This document shows positions 1-11,300 of a stretch of DNA of 64,000 nucleotides, piece by piece; position 1 is the stretch's first letter, and each line of letters opens with the position of its first letter. Source of the stretch: Carya illinoinensis (lineage: Eukaryota > Streptophyta > Magnoliopsida > Fagales > Juglandaceae). Both the position numbers and the translations under genes were made by a program. The stretch lies in the NCBI RefSeq assembly GCF_018687715.1, contig NC_056752.1:41266501-41330500 (forward strand), given 5' to 3'. The notes beneath the pieces were generated by a model. The model saw only the letters and a list, made by a program, of their open reading frames with translations, made no database searches and was not told the DNA's origin.

Positions 1-367
1 TTGCCTGAGAAAATGAAAAATCTTCCTCTTCATGATCAGAGCTAGCTGGTTCCTCAGCCTTTGGAACAGCAGGTGCCAGGGAGAACATGGCAACATTGAA
101 TGTGGCTGCTCGAATTGGCCTTTCAGACACAGAATGACCCAAGTGGCCATTCATACGAATAGTAGAACTATTGGTGCCTGGTTGCTGTTTAGAGTGAAGT
201 TTAGAGCTCAGTTTTCCAAGCCTCTTGATGACAACTTTGGGCCTCGGGCGCTTCCATAATAGCCGCCGTATCCTTGAGCAGATTTGCCGGAGTTTCCTTC
301 TAAGGATACTTGACGAGTTGGATAAATGGTTATTGCAAAAGTTCTCAAAAACCATTGTCGGTTTCAT
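1..367 (-). CDS. DNase I-like (endonuclease/exonuclease/phosphatase) family protein, 5' part
   Basis: The reverse strand is open from the ATG at 367 to the left edge (122 codons), so the gene is cut off by the window. An in-frame TAA lies eight codons upstream, which fixes this ATG. The N-terminus is basic (residues about 24-52, including WKRPRPKVVIKRLGKL). The EEP signature RAATFNVAMFSLAPAVP follows at about residues 86-102; in this fold the Asn of TFNVAMF (about 91) helps bind the catalytic metal. The visible part ends in an acidic stretch (HEEEDFSFS). It resembles the plant group annotated as DNAse I-like proteins (Arabidopsis At3g21530 type, from memory). Substrate, catalytic His/Asp residues and the exon structure further left cannot be judged. 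The family call is fairly safe; nuclease versus phosphatase activity is open. Confidence 0.7.
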   Translation of the reverse strand, partial: MKPTMVFENFCNNHLSNSSSILRRKLRQICSRIRRLLWKRPRPKVVIKRLGKLSSKLHSKQQPGTNSSTIRMNGHLGHSVSERPIRAATFNVAMFSLAPAVPKAEEPASSDHEEEDFSFSQA

Positions 368-1551
368 GTTCCAACAAAGTTCTGACGATTAATAATATGA
401 GAGCACCCAAGTAACTTTAGTTGGACATTAGCCTTTTATTAAGAGAAGATGGTACTGCTGAAAAAGTAATGTTGGTGAGAGAGAGGAAAGTAGTTATAGG
501 GTATAGGGACAAATAAAGATTCCAACTACTCCAAAGTGAGGGGAACGTTGACAATGGCGCAAAATGTCGAGGTTTGTTTTCCAAAACACACCAACTGCTG
601 TCATTACCAGTAAAATGTTGAGTTTGACCCTGAATAGTACGATTCTGAGATAGATTTCAAAAGACTTGAGGCAGGAATTTGGCTTTAATGAACTTTTCTG
701 AAGTTGATTTTATAGTAGGAATTCAGGCATTAGGATTCTGTACAGTCCGAACTCTGAAGTGGACAGTGGAAGAATGATAGATATGTGAAACCAAACGTTT
801 AGTAAATGTCGTAAAATCTCACTTCATATGTCTTTATCTTTTTCACTCTTGTTAAGTTCTAAAAGAGAATTCTAATGGATCTTAATGTGCGTTTCATATA
901 TTAGTACCGAAACTCTACAGTCAATCCCTGTTCTGGTAAGTGGATGGATGGTTGGTGCGTAGGTCGCGGACTTTGAGGCTGATTGCCGTCTTAAAACAGG
1001 TTAATGACAACCAAGAGTTGAATTCTGTGCTCTCACCGTAAAGCCAACTTTTCTTCTATATGCCTATGGATGGATGCTTGTTGAAGGAAGGAAGTTTGGT
1101 TTCCTTTTGTGTCTTTTCCATGTAAATAAGTCAAAAAGGTAGGTGGAGGGAGATCGAGAGAGGAATTCTAAATTAACATCTATACACGACACGAGACAAC
1201 GATAGAAGAGAATTGGATCATCAACAAATTTCTCATACGTATCAGAAAGGGATTACCAATACTCTTACATGGAGAGCTAATCCCAGCCAAAATGGATCAA
1301 AGTTTAACTAATGTCCCCAGTTCAATTTGCAACACATCATCCATCCATCCATCCATCAAAAAGCTTTTCTCTCACTCTCAATTAGTTAAAATAATTCTCT
1401 AGCAACAGACTTTTCTCGAGTCACTGCTTACGCATTAGCTGTTTCTTTCTGTTTAGAAGAAATAGGTGAGAGGCAATGTAGACCCACAACAACCCACACT
1501 GTTCTCGATGCTTTATGATGCCAATTTTATCAAATAGTTAACTCCCTCGAA
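368..1551. other. Intergenic: promoter of the DNase I-like gene and 3' flank of the methyltransferase gene
   Basis: This stretch lies between two minus-strand genes. It should hold the 5'UTR and promoter of the gene at 1-367 and the 3'UTR and terminator of the gene ending at 1552. I see no convincing reading frame, only short unrelated ORFs and a small ATCC repeat around 1338-1355. Confidence 0.6.
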
Positions 1552-4463
1552 TCAATCATCACCGAACAATGCATCCAGAAGGTTAGAAGCTGAATTGCTA
1601 TTTCCGCTCTCATCAAAGAAACCACTGGAAGTATTTTCCCTTCTAGATTTACGCTCTTCAATTATGGTATCAGCTGTTTCTGCACAGTAGTTTCGCCTCC
1701 CCTGTTTAACGGGTCTCTCAGCCACAACATACTTGTTCCCATCACGGGTTCTCTCAGGGAAGCCAGCCCAAACTGAAGAAAACCATGTGTGAGAAGTTAG
1801 TCAAGTTCTGTTTAAGATATTAATGCTAAATTATTGAGACATAACACTGATCTTTTGGAACTAGATGCAATAGCAACTGCTCACTTGATTGGAATGTGAC
1901 GCCCTCTGAATGCAAAGCGATTCTCTCTTTCTTTTTTATTTGAGTTAAAATGCTTCAGTTACATTTGTGTTAACTATTAAGGTACTTGAATTCCTTTCAA
2001 GTTGCTGAGAAAAAGAAAAATTTCTCATCTATCATACATGATAACAAATAAAAGAGCAAATAGGGGTTAAGAAAAATTTCTCATCTATTAAATGTTAATG
2101 CAAACATTTTTTTATAAGTAAATGTTAATGCAAACATCAGAACCAAAATGTGAGAGTCGCAAAATTAGACATTAAAGGAAAAAACTATATCTGGGAAGAG
2201 AGGAGACATCCCATAGAAGCGTACATTTGAAATGGATATGTTTCATAACTAAAATCTTGTGATTAACTATATTGTCCAGGATATAAGCATTTCATGCTAC
2301 TTCATGTTGCTCTTAGTTAACATGGACTCCTTGTCTAAACAGATGGGCTGATTAGTCCATGGCAATCTGTAGCATAAGCAGTAAAAGGAACTATCACATT
2401 CTAAATTAACAAGCTTTTTCTAAATTGTTGGTCTTGACCTGCTCTTTATTCCCATAGGAACCACTCATCCCCCCCATACGAACCATGAACGTTACAAAAT
2501 TGCTTGCTTAAGGATCACCACAGAACTGCGGTCCATTTTTATAACTTTCCTGCAATGCATATCTGTTCTATACTATGCTTCTGCAACTCTCTTCCTGTTC
2601 TATTGATCAGAAGCATACAGCAGCACTACACCGGTCGTCTAGTTTAGAATTCAATAGTAAGGGCCAAGGTTCTCAATGTCACCCTCCCTTTTAGGAAGCC
2701 GCTGTGCAAAGCCAAAACACACAGTGCTCCTTAATGTGCATTTTTTAATATACTATGCCTATGGCACACAACACTAAGAAAGTTCCTCTTGTTAAGAAAC
2801 CATTTCAACAAACAGGGGAGAAAGCAAGGAACATCCAATGGTTCAAGTAGGATGATGCACCAGAACTATGAGTAAATGACAAAATAAGAACATGGATGGA
2901 GATGTGAAGAAAAGGTTCACAAAAACTGGAGATGTATGTCTAAAGTGAATAAGAGAGAAAGATTTGTGTGACTAAACAAACAGTAAGAGTCTTTGTTATA
3001 ACATCTACCCATATATGAGTATGTCTATATATGGCAATGTGCACAATAATAAATTATGTTGGCTGATGACCCTTTTTTCTAATCGGTAATTTACACAGGG
3101 TAGCATTTGAATTTGCGACCACATCCCTCATCTTGATATGATGATAGGAGAACATTCCATTTGAGCTAAATTTCCTTGGTCATCCAGTGTGCTTAAACAT
3201 TGAACGAGTACATGTAATTGCAGACCTTAGGCATGCCCCCTAAGAGATGACTTATTTACCAAATACTCTGATGATTGGCAAGAAAGTTACCTCCAAAATG
3301 ATGCAATACAATAGAAGCCGCTACTGTAACATTCAATGAAGCAGTACCAAACCCGTATTGTGGGATATAAACAAAAAAGTCACATATTTCACATTCTTTG
3401 GCAGAAAGCCCTGTTCCCTACAAAGTAAAGACAAAGAAACATCACATAAAATTGCTTTAAAATATGTCTATACCCAAACGTCGCAAGTAAATTGCAGTTG
3501 CTTCTTCTGTGACCTTAAGTGCGACACTTATAAAAATGCCCAGGCAGCCCTTAGAGGCGTGCCTAAGTTGTCGCCTATTTGGTACCGTGGGTAGCAGACT
3601 GACAAGCACCCGACCTTTTGTTCTCAAATTCGAGCCATCCACAAATTCCAAAGGAAAGCTTCTATCCAATAGATTAGATATCTCAAGTTCTCAACTCTAC
3701 TTTGATGATAAAACCCTACAGCCGAAAAAAGAAAAAGAGAGGTTCTGCGCGAAAGAAAGATGGCAATGGATCGCTAATGCTAAGACTGCAAACAGATACT
3801 GCAAAATAATGCTTAAGAATATGATCATCAAACAATTAAATTGGTTTAGCACAACCTAAATGTTACAATAAACCATACACATTTTGACATTCATACTCGA
3901 AGGTAAAGCCCATCACGAAACAGAAAATTAACCGAAAGCCCCAAATTCGTAAGTGACCAGCGGACCAAGGAAAGTAATACCAGACATAAACAAACCAGCA
4001 AAAACCCCATAAACGAGTGCTCAATAAAGCAGCTTGATCAGTAAGCGTAAACATAGTAATTTCATACCTCGTTTCCGAGTAGGAAAGCAGTGCTCTTGTT
4101 GAAAGGATGCTGATTGACGGGCATAGCAGTGTCTGTGATCTCCACGCCACAAATATCACAATCTTTTTCCTTCAAAAAACACAGTACCCAGTTCAATATT
4201 TCACATTCCGAACCCAAAAAGAAGCAAAATAAAGACGGATTAAAAAGGAAGCGAACCTTGAGGAATTGGCGGGCGTCAGAGAGGGAATGAAAGTGGCGGA
4301 AGCGGAGGTGGGAGGTGGAACCGTGGCTTCCGAAGGCATTGAAGTCCCTGCGGCCCACTAGGATAAGTTCGGAGACACCGAAGGCCGTGGCACTCCGGGC
4401 TAGTGTGCCCACGTTGTGCCGCTTCGCGATGTTGTGCACCACCACGTAGCACTCTATGCTCAT
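1552..4463 (-). CDS. SpoU/TrmH-family tRNA/rRNA 2'-O-methyltransferase
   Basis: Four exons on the reverse strand join in frame: 4257-4463, 4068-4169, 3291-3417 and 1552-1772 (657 nt, 218 aa). All introns are GT-AG. The family transfers a methyl group from S-adenosylmethionine to a ribose 2'-OH of tRNA or rRNA, using a knotted SPOUT fold. Motif 1 is NIAKRHNVGTLARSATAFG (from residue 11), motif 2 is FLLGNEGTGLS (spanning the exon 2/3 junction), and motif 3 is IPQYGFGTASLNVTVAASIV in exon 3. Length suits a minimal SpoU domain with a short acidic tail ending in LLDALFGDD. The start ATG follows a CT-rich 5' leader (GA repeat at about 4498-4538 on plus). Intron 3 (1773-3290) carries SINE- and LINE-like insertions. 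I recall Arabidopsis At4g15520 as the counterpart. The target RNA is unknown. N-terminal organelle targeting is not obvious. Confidence 0.88.
2089..2137 (-). mobile_element. Ultra-short LINE-tail insertion flanked by a 19-bp target duplication
   Basis: The 19-mer TAAATGTTAATGCAAACAT occurs at 2089-2107 and again at 2119-2137. Between the copies are 11 bases, a T run followed by ATAAG; on the minus strand this reads CTTAT plus poly(A). This looks like a LINE insertion truncated almost to its poly(A) tail. It lies in intron 3 of the methyltransferase gene. Confidence 0.6.
3070..3183 (-). mobile_element. tRNA-derived SINE-like element in an intron
   Basis: Read on the minus strand, 3168-3157 gives TAGCTCAAATGG, which fits the pol III A box (TRGYNNARNNG). 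About 45-50 bases downstream, CAAATTCAAATGC (around 3103-3114) resembles a B box. The 5' edge GACCAAGGAAATT and an A-rich 3' edge near 3070-3080 fit a short tRNA-related SINE. No clean target duplication was found, so the borders are approximate. It has the same orientation as the host methyltransferase gene. Confidence 0.45.
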
Positions 4464-4493
4464 TTTTCTTTCTTTCCTTATTTTCTAAAGAAG

Positions 4494-4497
<4 letters not shown>

Positions 4498-4538
<41 letters not shown>
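4498..4538. repeat. (GA)n microsatellite in the 5' leader of the methyltransferase gene
   Basis: An uninterrupted GA run of about 40 bases starts about 35 bases upstream of the ATG at 4463. On the transcript strand it reads as a CT repeat, a common 5'UTR feature of plant genes. Confidence 0.9.
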
Positions 4539-4543
<5 letters not shown>

Positions 4544-4956
4544 TCTGGGATTTTGATGGTTTTAATGTTTACTGGTGTCGGAAGAAGAGAAAGCTCAGGT
4601 TTGGCCGCCTGCGACTACACAACTGCAAAGTCTCTCTGGGACCCAAATCATTTTCCAAAGGGTAATGCTAGACGCCTTTTCAAAGGCGACTCTTATGTTT
4701 GGGCCGTCGAGAATAGTCGACGTTACATGTTCATTCCTTAGGTACTAACAAAACTGTTACGAAAACATATCTTTCGACTACATGTTACGTCGACTTGAAA
4801 GCGTTTGGAGGAGAATCCTCTGACGAGTTGTGCAAGTGTTCATGTCTTGTGTGCAACTTTTGAAAATCATACTAAACATCCTTTTCAGTTTTCAAGCTCA
4901 GTTCTCAATTCGGGTTACGGTTTAAAATATAAAATAAAACAAAATTTTATGGACTG

Positions 4957-4995
<39 letters not shown>

Positions 4996-5371
4996 AAAAA
5001 AGAGTTTTCATCACTCTTCCCTCATTCTTGCCTCTGTTTCAATAGCAGTCTATTTCTAATGTTCCATCAGTACTACTCATGTAACAAACAATTCAAGAGT
5101 TATTCACAGATACAGTTATATCTCTTGAAGGTGTACACAAATTTATTTTTAAAATCTCTCCGAACAGAAGAATAATTTATCAGAGAGCTTTTCCTGTCAA
5201 TAATAAATTCTGAACCCCTCCTTCCCCCATAGGAGGATTTAGTCATTTCTTATGCCTCCTCCTTATTGTACGCCTATGTAGTTATTGTAAGTTCCTGTGA
5301 TTGATATATGTATATACATTGTAGTTAATGCACAAAGTAAAACTATGTGTGGAAGTAGTCAAGCAAGCATC
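4539..5371. other. Intergenic between methyltransferase start and PPDK stop, with an inverted repeat and a poly(A) tract
   Basis: There is no credible gene. The palindrome GACGCCTTTTCAAAGGCGAC lies at 4671-4690, and a 15-bp near-perfect inverted repeat pairs 4716-4730 with 4780-4794; together they could be a small MITE. A run of about 35 A residues lies at about 4959-4993. The right part should contain the PPDK 3'UTR. Confidence 0.6.
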
Positions 5372-8300
5372 TCAGACAGCAACTTGAGCAGCTGCAAGCC
5401 TAGCAATTGGAACCCTGTAGATGAAGTCGAAATCAGGACTTTGTTCTACTTATGGAAGCAGTGTAGAAAATTTCCATATACTGAGTCAACCCAACCTGAA
5501 TGGAGAACACGAAACATAGTCCAGTCCAGCCTCGGCAAAGAAGGCAATGGAAGATGGTTCCCCGCCATGCTCTCCACATATTCCAACCTGTTTATCACCA
5601 CCCTATATTAGGTCCAGAAAATAGACCAAGCGTACATGTTTATTGGGTTTATCTGGGATTTAATCATTACGTGTTATATTTCTCAGATGAACCCAAATGT
5701 CCTATCAACAAGAGAGGCCATATATTTCTACATATTTCAAATGGCACAAGCACCTTGTACAAAGTTGAAATTTACCTTTAAGCTGGGCCTAGCTGCACGA
5801 CCCCTTTCTGTGGCAATCTTGATGAGCTGACCGACACCTCTTTGATCAAGTACCTGCAAGCAACAAAATTGGACTTTTCAAGCAATAATTCTCACTTCTT
5901 CTCCATTCCCTTAGGACGGAAACTTCTGTCCCTTAGAATGAACAATATATATATATATATAGCACATGGACTAGCTTCAAAAGAAGACTAACCTCGAAGG
6001 GATCATTTTGTAGGATGCCATGAGCTATGTAAATAGGGAGAAATTTGCCAACATCATCCCTACTATAACCAAAGGTCATCTGTGTCAGATCATTGGTCCC
6101 AAAGGAGAAAAATTCTGCTTCCTTTGCAATCTGTGATCATTGATTAAACGATACAGGTCATTAATTAGCAATAATGAATATTATGTACCTGCATCTAGGT
6201 TTCAGTTTTCAATGGCTTCCTACAGGTGCAAATTCAAGTAGTACTCATAAAAACCTGTAAGGTAAAATTCAATTTGCATACCTCATCCGCAACCAGAGCA
6301 GCTCTAGGGATTTCAATCATGGTCCCCACCTTATAGCTCAAGGAGGATCCCATCTCAGAGAACACCTTCTTTGCAACACTTCGTATTAAAGTCACTTGAT
6401 TTCCTAGCTCCTATCATGAAAATATGTCATTTTTTTTTTCAGAAGATGGAATTTTGGGTGCTTGATACACTAAACCATAAAAGAGTTCCCATCATTTTTA
6501 AATTTATGACTACAGGGTCAATATTGGTTGAGAAGTTTAATCCCACTAACTTGGTTTTCTTGCTTCAAATGACTTGCACATATTCGAAGAAGAAAAGGGG
6601 ATAAAGAGACATAACAGACTTCAGAATTTGCCATGTGTATATAGTTCATCTTTTTTCTCTCATTTTAGGCATGGCAAAATGAACTTAACATTGAAAAAGA
6701 TTAATCAGAGAAAGGAATGGACAGATTCATGCCTGAGGTGTTCCTACAAGGGGAACCATTATCTCTGGAAAAACTTTAACACCCTGGTTGCTCATGGAGA
6801 CGGCAGCCTGAAATATTGCACGTGCCTGCATTTCAGTGAGTTCTGGGTATGATATGCCTAGCCTGTTGAAAGACAAGCAAAATCCAATTATGAACAATCA
6901 TGAGATTTACTTCTGATGTAATGTTTACTTTTGTAATAAAAGCTCGTAAGAAGGCCACTGAACCTGCAGCCACGGAAACCAAGCATGGGATTTACTTCTG
7001 ATAGCTTTTCAATTCTTGAAAAAACTTCCTCTTCATTTATTCCAGTCTCTGCAGTCAGTTCACCTACAATCTGTTGTAGGTCACCTTCAGGAAGAAACTC
7101 ATGAAGTGGAGGGTCTAACAGTCTTATTGTTACTGGAAGCCCTGAAATTCCACAACTAATCTTGCATAAAGAAAATTTTGATGAGAAAAAAAAAACAAAA
7201 CTTATATATAGGCTGAGTGCCTAAAATACTGACAAAGCTGTCTATTCCACAATTGGATTTGGGATTGCAGTTCACCAAATTTATTGGTCCATAAAGTATA
7301 AATTTCTTATCCTTCCCAAGTTTAAAAGTGGAAGAGATTAGTACCGTCCATTGCACGGAAAATTCCTTCAAAGTCAGATCTTTGATAAGGTAATAATGAA
7401 TTCAGTGCTGCCTTTCTCTGTTCTGTCGTAACTGCCATTATCATCTTCCTCACAGTCTTTATCCTCTCATCTGAAGCAAAGAACTGAAGCATCCCAAAAC
7501 GTGGAAAAAGAGGTGAAAAAAAAAAGGAAATTTGCGGTCATACTCTTAACAGATGAAAGGTGATAGCGAGCAAAGCTAAGTTTCTGTTATTTGTTAACAA
7601 TGTACATTGCCCTACCTTTCGTATGAAATATGCATGGAGGAAAATGTGAAAAGGAAAGAGGAGGTTCTAGGTGTCCAAAAATAATGATAAAAAAAACCTT
7701 AAAAAGTCCCTTGAGCACAGGTACCATTTCTCAGTTGAACAGAATTTGGGATACTTATATAAGTACTACGTTACAAAAAGAAAAAGAGTATATCGGGTTT
7801 TGGAATTTCCTCCCTCAAGCAGCTGTTTAGGAACATACATATGCATACATACAGATATAAGATTCTTCTAGAAAAACCATGAACCATGAATTTCTGTTGG
7901 ACTGCCAAACCTATCAATATATAGCTCTACAGAGATGGAAAAAAATACAGTGCCTATTAATATGTTGTGATTTAGGACAATGGTGCAAGAAAAATAGTTA
8001 CCATGTGCTCTGTCCTGCAGAGGCCAATCCCTTGGGCACCATTGTTTCTTGCCGTTACTGCATCTTCAGGTGTATCAGCATTTGCCATAACCTGTTCCAG
8101 CATCATGCTGCTTGATTAGATTACAGGATTACCAACAAAAACTGATACAATGCGAGTGCTTATAGCAGTTAAAGGAAATTTAGCACCTTGATACGCCTTA
8201 TTGTATCAGCCCAAGACATAAAGGTCTCCAAGTCGCCACTTAAAGCTGGAGGTGAGAGTGGCTGTTTCCCCAATATCACTTCACCTGTGGACCCATTGAG

Positions 8301-11300
8301 CGAGAGCCATTCTCCTTCCTGAATTACTTTGTCTCCAATCACGACAAGCTGCAGTGTTGATACAGAAACAATTTATGTATATTCCCTTCTTATGTTAATT
8401 ACCCCCAAAAAAGGAAATTCTTTCTTATAAAGAACTGTCCATGTGAAGAGGAGACAAGATTTAAGAACTACACCTTCTCGTTGTCATTTACGCTGATTTC
8501 AGAACAGCCGGAAACACAACACTTTCCCCACCCACGTGCAACAACAGCTGCATGAGATGTCATGCCACCTCTAGCTGTCAAGATCCCAGCAGCTGCATGC
8601 ATGCCACCAACATCCTCTGGACTGGTCTCTGTCCTCACCTTCAATTAAGTGAAATAATGAAAAACATTCAGCTCGGAACAACAAAATGAGAAAAGGAAGT
8701 GGAAATGCACGCAACATGAGATATTGTGAGCGTTAACAGAGTTGTGATAAAGAACCAAAATCATCATGATGCCTGTTTCTTATGTGATGCAATCCATTCA
8801 ATCTAATATAATAGCGGCCCATAATCACACAAGAAGCTATATCAAAACAAAGCATCCAGATTTTAATGCAGAGAGCTTGTTTTACTCATAAATTATAAGA
8901 AAGGCTTCTGCCATTCCATTGATGAGCTTAAGCCATCATATAGGCTGGATTTTTGTCCAAGATAGGGAGAATTGCTCTTTGTTAAGCTTATGCCAAACTA
9001 ACAATTCCAAGAAAGTAATAGATTCATGAAAATACCAAGATGACACTCTTTCCTTGTGTATGCCATGCTTCAGCATCATCAGCTCTGAACACAACCTGTC
9101 CCACTGCAGCTCCTGGAGATGCTGGCAAGCCCTTGGCGACCACTTTGTCTTTGTAAGCAGTTGGATCCTCAAACTAGTCCAACAACATGTGAATGAAGTC
9201 AGGAAGAGCTTTATATTATACCTGTGAAGAGTGATTATATGTAGATAAATGCACAAATATAAAGAGATGTGCATGGTGCATAATTGGACAGATATGAGAA
9301 TATCTACCATAGGGAAAAAGGAAAATAATTAGCACTTCAATGTTGTGTACAAACATATGATGAGAGAAATCACCAACTAGCTTAATCAAATAAAATGATT
9401 GAGCTATGCCTTCATATACATGCAGCCATTAGTTTCATTATTTGAAGTTGGTGTTTAAACTTTAAAGTCCTCCAAAGGCAATTAACCAATACCTAATAAC
9501 ATTTATTTTTATGTGTGATGAAGTTAAGAATGTTCATCTATAGGCAGATCAACTAGTCCTGTAGAACTATAGACTTGATAAACCTGTGGATGAAGAAGTT
9601 GGTCAAGATGCTGTGGCTCCACCATTTTAATTGCAGAGCGCATATCAACAAGCCCTTCACTAACCATGTCTACAGCTATCTTTACTGCACCTTTACCAGT
9701 ACGTTTTCCAGAGCGGCATTGCAACATCCACAACCTATTTTCTTGGACTGTGAATTCAATGTCCTGTATTTATCAGAGAAAACCCATCTTAGTGTGTTAT
9801 GAAGTACAATAGATATAATCACAATGTTTGAAAAGATATTCTCAATAACTAAAATGTGGGGAAAATATGACAGACTTGCGCTTCACAGTTGACAGCATGA
9901 ATGCCTTTATTATCTCAGAAATAAAGGGAAAAAGGATAATATGATGATAAAAAAGAAAAAATAAATAAATAAAAAGTCATCCTCCAAAGGAAATGTAAGA
10001 TTTTACCATCATATCTTTGTAATGTTTCTCTAGAATTTCACAGTTCTCCACAAGCTCCTTGTAAGCTTCTGGCATGCAGCTTTTCATGGCGTCCAAGTCT
10101 TCTGGCGTCCTAATTCCAGCAACAACATCTTCTCCCTATTCAAAGCCATTCTTCAGCTACACTTACAAAATCATTACAAAGATAGTCTCTACTGATCTGT
10201 GCATAAAAAGAGAAGTTAATGGTTTAAAGTAAGCTCAGGATGGGACTGGCATAAAAAACCTGAGCATTGACTAGAAACTCCCCATAGAGCTTGTTCTCAC
10301 CGGTGCTTGGATTCCTAGTAAATAGAACACCTGTCCCTGAAGTATTTCCCATGTTCCCAAACACCATGCATTGGATGTTTACTGCAGTTCCCTTTAATCC
10401 AGTTATCTGATTGATGCTCCGGTATTTTATGGCCCTTGGGCTATCCCAAGAATCAAAAACTGCTTTAACTGCCAACTGTAATTGCTGTTTTGGATCTACA
10501 GATAGATACAGATAAAAGGAGATGAGGTTGGAGTACATTACGCACTTCTAGAATCGAAATATATGAACACTCTTGCCCAAGTTGTCCAATGCATTCTTTA
10601 TTTATTAACACAGATTTTTTTATTTAAAGAAAAGATAGACATATAAAAAAGTTCTTGATGTTGTACTTGGTACCTGAAGGAAAATTATCCCCCTTGGTCT
10701 CAAGGTAGACATTCTTGTACTGTTCCACCAACTCTTTGAGATCACTGGCTGTCAGCTCAGTGTCATGTTTAATTCCTTTCGAATTCTTCAACTTTTCTAA
10801 CTTCTCCTCAAATAGCGAGTGTGGAATTCCCAATACCTCCAATTAAAGACAACGAGGTCTTAATAAGTTTAGAAAAACAAAAGTGAAAAATTAAGCGTAC
10901 ACACAATTATAAAAAACGAAAACAAAAAAGTTTGCATTGGTTTAGGCTTTAGACTCTGAATTTTGATTTGGAGCTTTTAATTTTTCAGTGACTTCACATT
11001 GCCTAATAAATTGTAGAAGACAGGACACTAAGCAGAGAATAAACGAAGCACAGCAGAGTGAACAAAAGCCAGAATAAAGAGCTAAATCTGGAAGCAGTAC
11101 TTACAACATCTCCAAACATGTCAAGAAAACGTCTGTACGAGTCAAAAGCAAAGCGCTCTCCACTTTTTGATGCCAAACCAAAAACTACTTCATCATTGAG
11201 TCCAAGGTTGAGGACAGTGTCCATCATGCCAGGCATGGAAATCTACTTATAAAAGGAAGCAAATCAGTTAGCGTCCTTCATAAGTAAATAATATCTAGGC

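Noticed and set aside
3457..3859. Overlapping frames on both strands
   Set aside because: They fall in intron 2 of the methyltransferase gene and show no similarity to known proteins.
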